From Pseudacidovorax sp. (GTDB lineage Bacteria; Pseudomonadota; Gammaproteobacteria; Burkholderiales; Burkholderiaceae_C), in assembly GCF_017991995.1 (NCBI RefSeq), contig NZ_JAGOPN010000008.1:124001-188000 (forward strand): a DNA stretch of 64,000 bases. Direction: 5' to 3'. Made by a program: the position numbers and the translations under genes. Numbering within the stretch: position 1 is the stretch's first letter; each line of letters opens with the position of its first letter. Positions 60,804 through 64,000 of this stretch are shown in pieces. Below the pieces are notes generated by a model. That model searched no databases. It saw nothing but the letters and a program-made list of their open reading frames with translations, and was not told the origin of the DNA.

Positions 60804-62069
60804 TTGCGGTTTCGGGCGAGGTGCAGCCACTCTAGGAGGTCGCAGACAACCCTAGCTGCTCTGGCTGCCCTGGCTGTCGCCGGTGTGGCCTCGGCCCAAT
60901 CGTCGGTGACCCTGTTCGGCATTGTGGATGCCTCGATCAGCAGTGTTTCCAACAAAAGTGAGCTGATTCAGGACCCGCTGACGTTGATGGCCAACCCTCT
61001 GGCGTACGCATTGCTGCCCAGCACGGCTAAGGCCAGCAAGACCGGCTTGAACAACTCCGCCAACAGTTCCAGCCGTCTGGGCTTCCGCGGCACAGAAGAT
61101 CTCGGGGGCGGACTCGCAGCCAGCTTCTGGCTGGAAGGTGCGCTGTCGAACGACGACGGTACCGCCAGCGGCCTCAGTTTCCAGCGTCGCTCAACGGTGA
61201 GCCTGTCGGGCCCCTTCGGTGAAGTACGCCTGGGACGTGATTACAAGCCCACGTTCTGGAACCTGACCGTGTTCGATCCGTTCGGCACGAACGGCGCGGG
61301 TACTGCATTGGTTCAGCGCGCCGCGACCGCGTTCGAAGCCAACAACGTGCGAAGCAACAACTCGATCGGCTACTTCCTGCCCGCCAATCTGGGAGGCTTC
61401 TACGGTCAACTGCAGTACGCATTCCATGAGCAAGGCAAGTACGACAGTGCCATCCAAAGCAGCCTGAACGACAACAGCCGGGGCGGCCGGTACTGGGGCG
61501 GCCGCTTTGGCTATGCCAACGGTCCCGTGGATGTCGCCCTTTCGTACGGCGAGCAAAACGCCAAATCGTCGTACGCCCTGGGAGCCGACGCATTGGTCAA
61601 GAACTTCAGCCTGGCTGGCAGCTACGACTTCGGCGCCGCCAAGCTGTTTGCCCAGTACCAGAACACCAAGAGCGTGATCGACTACTCCGAAAACGCACCC
61701 CTGTTCAATCCTGCGACCAAGTTGGATGGCTATCTGCTGGGCGTGACCGTTCCGGTCGGCGCAGGCGTGATCAAAGCCTCCTATGGCAACGTGAAGATCA
61801 AGACGGACCAAAACCCGCTCTCCACCCTCAGCTACAGCCCACCCAAAGCCGATCAACTGGCAGTGGGCTACGTGCACAACCTGAGCAAGCGCACCGCCCT
61901 GTACGCCACCGTGGCTTACATCAAGAACAAGAACGGCGCCAACTTCAGTGCAGGCTCAAACAGCATCACGGCTCCGACCGTGGTGTCGATCACGAACGGC
62001 ACCGCCGTCGGAGGCTATACGCCGAAGACCTCGGTCGGCTACGACCTGGGTATTCGCCACTCCTTCTGA
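60804..62069 (+). CDS. Outer membrane porin 2, start codon apparently lost
   Basis: Paralogue of porin 1, open to the stop at 62069, with LAALAALAVAGVASAQ, SSVTLFGIVDAS, RLGRDYKPTFWNLTVFDPFG and the terminal GIRHSF. The expected ATG is absent: a perfect SD (AGGAGGT, 60834-60840) is followed by CGCAGACAACCCTAGC, which codes QTTLA where MKKTLA would be expected. The nearest in-frame start is a TTG at 60804 without an SD, giving an unusually long n-region. Either it is an unexpressed pseudogene with an intact body, it starts unusually, or a six-base deletion or assembly error removed ATGAAA. The coordinates use the TTG. Confidence 0.7.
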   Translation: MRFRARCSHSRRSQTTLAALAALAVAGVASAQSSVTLFGIVDASISSVSNKSELIQDPLTLMANPLAYALLPSTAKASKTGLNNSANSSSRLGFRGTEDLGGGLAASFWLEGALSNDDGTASGLSFQRRSTVSLSGPFGEVRLGRDYKPTFWNLTVFDPFGTNGAGTALVQRAATAFEANNVRSNNSIGYFLPANLGGFYGQLQYAFHEQGKYDSAIQSSLNDNSRGGRYWGGRFGYANGPVDVALSYGEQNAKSSYALGADALVKNFSLAGSYDFGAAKLFAQYQNTKSVIDYSENAPLFNPATKLDGYLLGVTVPVGAGVIKASYGNVKIKTDQNPLSTLSYSPPKADQLAVGYVHNLSKRTALYATVAYIKNKNGANFSAGSNSITAPTVVSITNGTAVGGYTPKTSVGYDLGIRHSF

Positions 62070-62105
62070 TGCAAGCTGGCGTGAGCCAGTTGTCGAAGAC
62101 TCTTG

Positions 62106-62138
62106 AAAGCCACCCAGCCAGAGCCGGGTGGCTTTTTG
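62106..62138 (+). terminator. Terminator of porin 2
   Basis: AAAGCCACCC and GGGTGGCTTT stem with TTTTT, 36 bases after the porin 2 stop; related to the porin 1 terminator. Confidence 0.88.
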
Positions 62139-62161
62139 CGCTAGTTGCGCTGCTGGCTGCC

Positions 62162-63292
62162 CTAATCCCCGCGGCTACGCCGGCTCTGCAGCAACCCCAC
62201 ATTCATCTCGCCACTCAGGATCGACGCATAGAAGCGCTCGATCATGTTGACGCTGGTCCGCGCGTTGCGGGCCAACGTGAGCATGTCGATCCCCTGACCG
62301 TAGAGCAGACGCAGGGTGATCGCCGTATGGCGAAGGCAATACAGCGTTCGCTTCTGCCCAAGCGGGCCGGTCTCGAGGCCGGCTTCCTGAAGCACCCATT
62401 TGAAGAAGAAGTTGAGGACCGCGAGCGCGTGCTCTCGATTCTTCAATTCAGGGAAGAAGAGGTAGTCATCGGGCGCCACCTCGCCTCTCGAGCGACGGTA
62501 GCTGCGGAGCACCTCATAGACCTGAACGGCAGGCCGAAGGCTCACCATCGGCTGGCTGTGTCGCTTGGTCTCGGGCAACCGCATCCGCAGGTACACATGC
62601 TTGCCACGCACGATGTCGATGTGGCGATGCCTCACGCTCTTGATGTCACTGGGGCGCACGAAGGTGTTCACCATCCACCGGATCAGCCACGGCAACTCCC
62701 GGGGCATGTAGAGCAACTCGCGCGCAATCCAGAAGCGCTCGCCGGGCTGCAGCGTCTCGAGGACGGGATGGGGTTGACCTACCAACCGCCTCGCGGTGGC
62801 AACCAGGCGCCGGTACTCCGCCACGCTGAAGCTGCCACGCGGCTGGCTGCGGATCTTGACCTTGGGCAGCCGCGGCATCTCATCGAGCACGCCAGTCAGC
62901 ACGCCATGCATCAAGGTCTTGCGCAGCAGGACCATGTACTGCGCGATCGTCGTGCTGGTGAAGTCCTGCTCCCCCAGGCGATCGATCAACTCCTGCGCGG
63001 CCACCCCATCCACGTCGCGCGCCAGTCGGTCACCCAGCAAGGGCAGCAGATGGGCATCCATGCGGTTGCTCATGATCTGCCAGCTCCCCCACGCAATCTC
63101 CTTGCGCTGCACGCGAGCACGCTCCGCCTGCAGCAAGCCCATCGCGAGGTCTCTGACAAAAACGTCTGACGACTCTTTCTTAATTGTTAAGAGCTTGGGG
63201 GGCACGGGGTCCCCGGGATGCACTCGCCCCGAAAAAGCGGAATCGTTGGCCGCTTGCACTGCTGTTAAGCGGAAGATGACATTCGTGTCCAT
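62162..63292 (-). CDS. Tyrosine recombinase / site-specific integrase
   Basis: 376 residues. An N-terminal SAM-like core-binding domain (about 40-140) is followed by a catalytic domain with Arg213 (NTFVRPSDI), Lys244, Arg321-His322 in YCLRHTAIT and nucleophile Tyr355 (MIERFYAS). The usual first His of HxxR is Tyr318 and the later conserved His/Trp is not evident (LARNARTS), so it is a divergent member. AGGAAG precedes the ATG. No phage, transposon or att-flanked cargo is visible, so it may be a remnant or a solitary recombinase. Confidence 0.85.
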   Translation of the reverse strand: MDTNVIFRLTAVQAANDSAFSGRVHPGDPVPPKLLTIKKESSDVFVRDLAMGLLQAERARVQRKEIAWGSWQIMSNRMDAHLLPLLGDRLARDVDGVAAQELIDRLGEQDFTSTTIAQYMVLLRKTLMHGVLTGVLDEMPRLPKVKIRSQPRGSFSVAEYRRLVATARRLVGQPHPVLETLQPGERFWIARELLYMPRELPWLIRWMVNTFVRPSDIKSVRHRHIDIVRGKHVYLRMRLPETKRHSQPMVSLRPAVQVYEVLRSYRRSRGEVAPDDYLFFPELKNREHALAVLNFFFKWVLQEAGLETGPLGQKRTLYCLRHTAITLRLLYGQGIDMLTLARNARTSVNMIERFYASILSGEMNVGLLQSRRSRGD

Positions 63293-63362
63293 ACCGCTTC
63301 CTGGGTGCAAAACGAGTGCCGCGTATCATCAAACGCTGTTCTCATTGGTCCTCCCCTTCGCC

Positions 63363-64000
63363 ATGCCAACCAGCCAGGGACCGGCGCTGACGCCCGCCGA
63401 CTATCTCAAAAAAATTCTGACCGCCCGCGTGTACGACGTGGCCATCGAATCGGCGCTGGAACCTGCGCGCGCATTGAGTGAAAGAGTTGGCAATACGGTG
63501 TTGCTCAAGCGTGAAGACCAGCAGCCTGTCTTCAGCTTCAAGCTGCGTGGCGCTTACAACAAGATGGCCCATCTGTCGGCCGAGCAACTGGCGCGCGGCG
63601 TCATCTGCGCCTCCGCAGGCAACCATGCGCAAGGGGTCGCCTTGGGTGCGCGCAAGCTGGACACCCGGGCGGTCATCGTCATGCCGGTCACGACGCCCCA
63701 GCTCAAGATCGACGCGGTGCGCGGGCTGGGCGGCGAGGTCCACCTGCACGGCGACAGCTATTCCGATGCCTATCAATACGCGTTGACGCTGCAGGAACGA
63801 GAAGGCCTGACCTTCGTGCATCCTTTCGACGACCCGGAGGTCATCGCCGGGCAGGGCACGATCGCGATGGAGATCCTTCGCCAGCACCAGGGCCGCCTGG
63901 ACGCCGTCTTCGTCGCCATCGGCGGCGGCGGGTTGATTTCAGGCGTCGCCAATTACATCAAGGCAGTCAGGCCGGAGATCCGCGTGGTCGGCGTCCAGAT
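63363..64000 (+). CDS. ilvA: Threonine ammonia-lyase, biosynthetic (5' part; continues beyond window)
   Basis: The frame is open from the ATG at 63363 to the right edge (212 codons). PLP enzyme converting threonine to 2-oxobutyrate, first step of isoleucine synthesis. Visible: the PLP Lys in FSFKLRGAYNKM, ICASAGNHAQGVALGA, FDDPEVIAGQGTIAMEIL and the phosphate-binding AIGGGGLISGVA. The C-terminal ACT-like regulatory domains that mark the biosynthetic form lie outside; the N-terminal DYLKKILTARVYDVA favours IlvA over the catabolic TdcB. Confidence 0.92.
   Translation, partial: MPTSQGPALTPADYLKKILTARVYDVAIESALEPARALSERVGNTVLLKREDQQPVFSFKLRGAYNKMAHLSAEQLARGVICASAGNHAQGVALGARKLDTRAVIVMPVTTPQLKIDAVRGLGGEVHLHGDSYSDAYQYALTLQEREGLTFVHPFDDPEVIAGQGTIAMEILRQHQGRLDAVFVAIGGGGLISGVANYIKAVRPEIRVVGVQ

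Noticed and set aside
62139..62161. Stretch after the porin 2 terminator resembling the porin signal-peptide codons (CTAGTTGCGCTGCTGGCTGCC)
   Set aside because: Similarity is short and contains indels; no SD, start or downstream frame, so probably coincidence.

Overview
The window is GC-rich (roughly 70%) chromosomal DNA. Its gene content points to a betaproteobacterium of the Burkholderiales, most likely Comamonadaceae: a TctC/Bug-type periplasmic receptor, Burkholderiales-type porins, monomeric isocitrate dehydrogenase, a DUF4148-like small secreted protein, ResB-type cytochrome c maturation next to a cytochrome c4, and the metK / lipid A acyltransferase arrangement. The genus is an inference from content; no rRNA or tRNA gene is visible.

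Layout. 1-7.9 kb is housekeeping: resB (cut by the left edge) and a dihaem cytochrome c, engB, an alpha/beta hydrolase, two lipid A-type acyltransferases, and metK behind a SAM-II riboswitch. 8.1-8.7 kb is a gene-free interval holding two opposed copies of a hairpin-rich element whose stems differ by compensatory changes between copies. 8.9-26.7 kb is a catabolic/transport block. It holds an FAD dehydrogenase-hyuA-hyuB-tctC operon with a divergent LysR gene; a GntR gene divergent from a Rieske oxygenase, a glutamine-synthetase-like ligase and a complete branched-chain-type ABC importer; and a LysR gene divergent from an NCS2 nucleobase permease. 26.8-32.7 kb is iron uptake (two TonB receptors, a PepSY membrane protein, a small membrane protein). 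33.6-35.7 kb is groES-groEL under CIRCE control. 35.8-43.8 kb is central carbon metabolism: icd, pgi, tal, lipocalin, a HAD hydrolase and zwf. 43.8-57.6 kb holds a 5'-nucleotidase lipoprotein, an Fbp-like ABC importer and a dipeptide-type ABC importer with a built-in M20 amidohydrolase. 57.8-62.1 kb has two inverted porin paralogues flanking coq7 and an OsmC protein. The window ends with a lone tyrosine recombinase and the start of ilvA.

How the parts work together. Many genes overlap as ATGA or by a few bases, so most blocks are translationally coupled operons. The GntR block looks like a self-contained system for an unknown nitrogenous compound: import (Liv type), ATP-dependent gamma-glutamylation (GS-like) and oxygenation (Rieske). 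This is inference by analogy with aniline pathways. The second porin has an excellent Shine-Dalgarno sequence but no start codon after it, and it lies behind a short promoter-to-terminator unit that looks like a small RNA gene. It shares a perfect 63-bp inverted block with the intact porin.

The most unusual items are the covarying element pair at 8.1-8.7 kb, the GS-like/Rieske/ABC operon, and the porin pair with its candidate small RNA.
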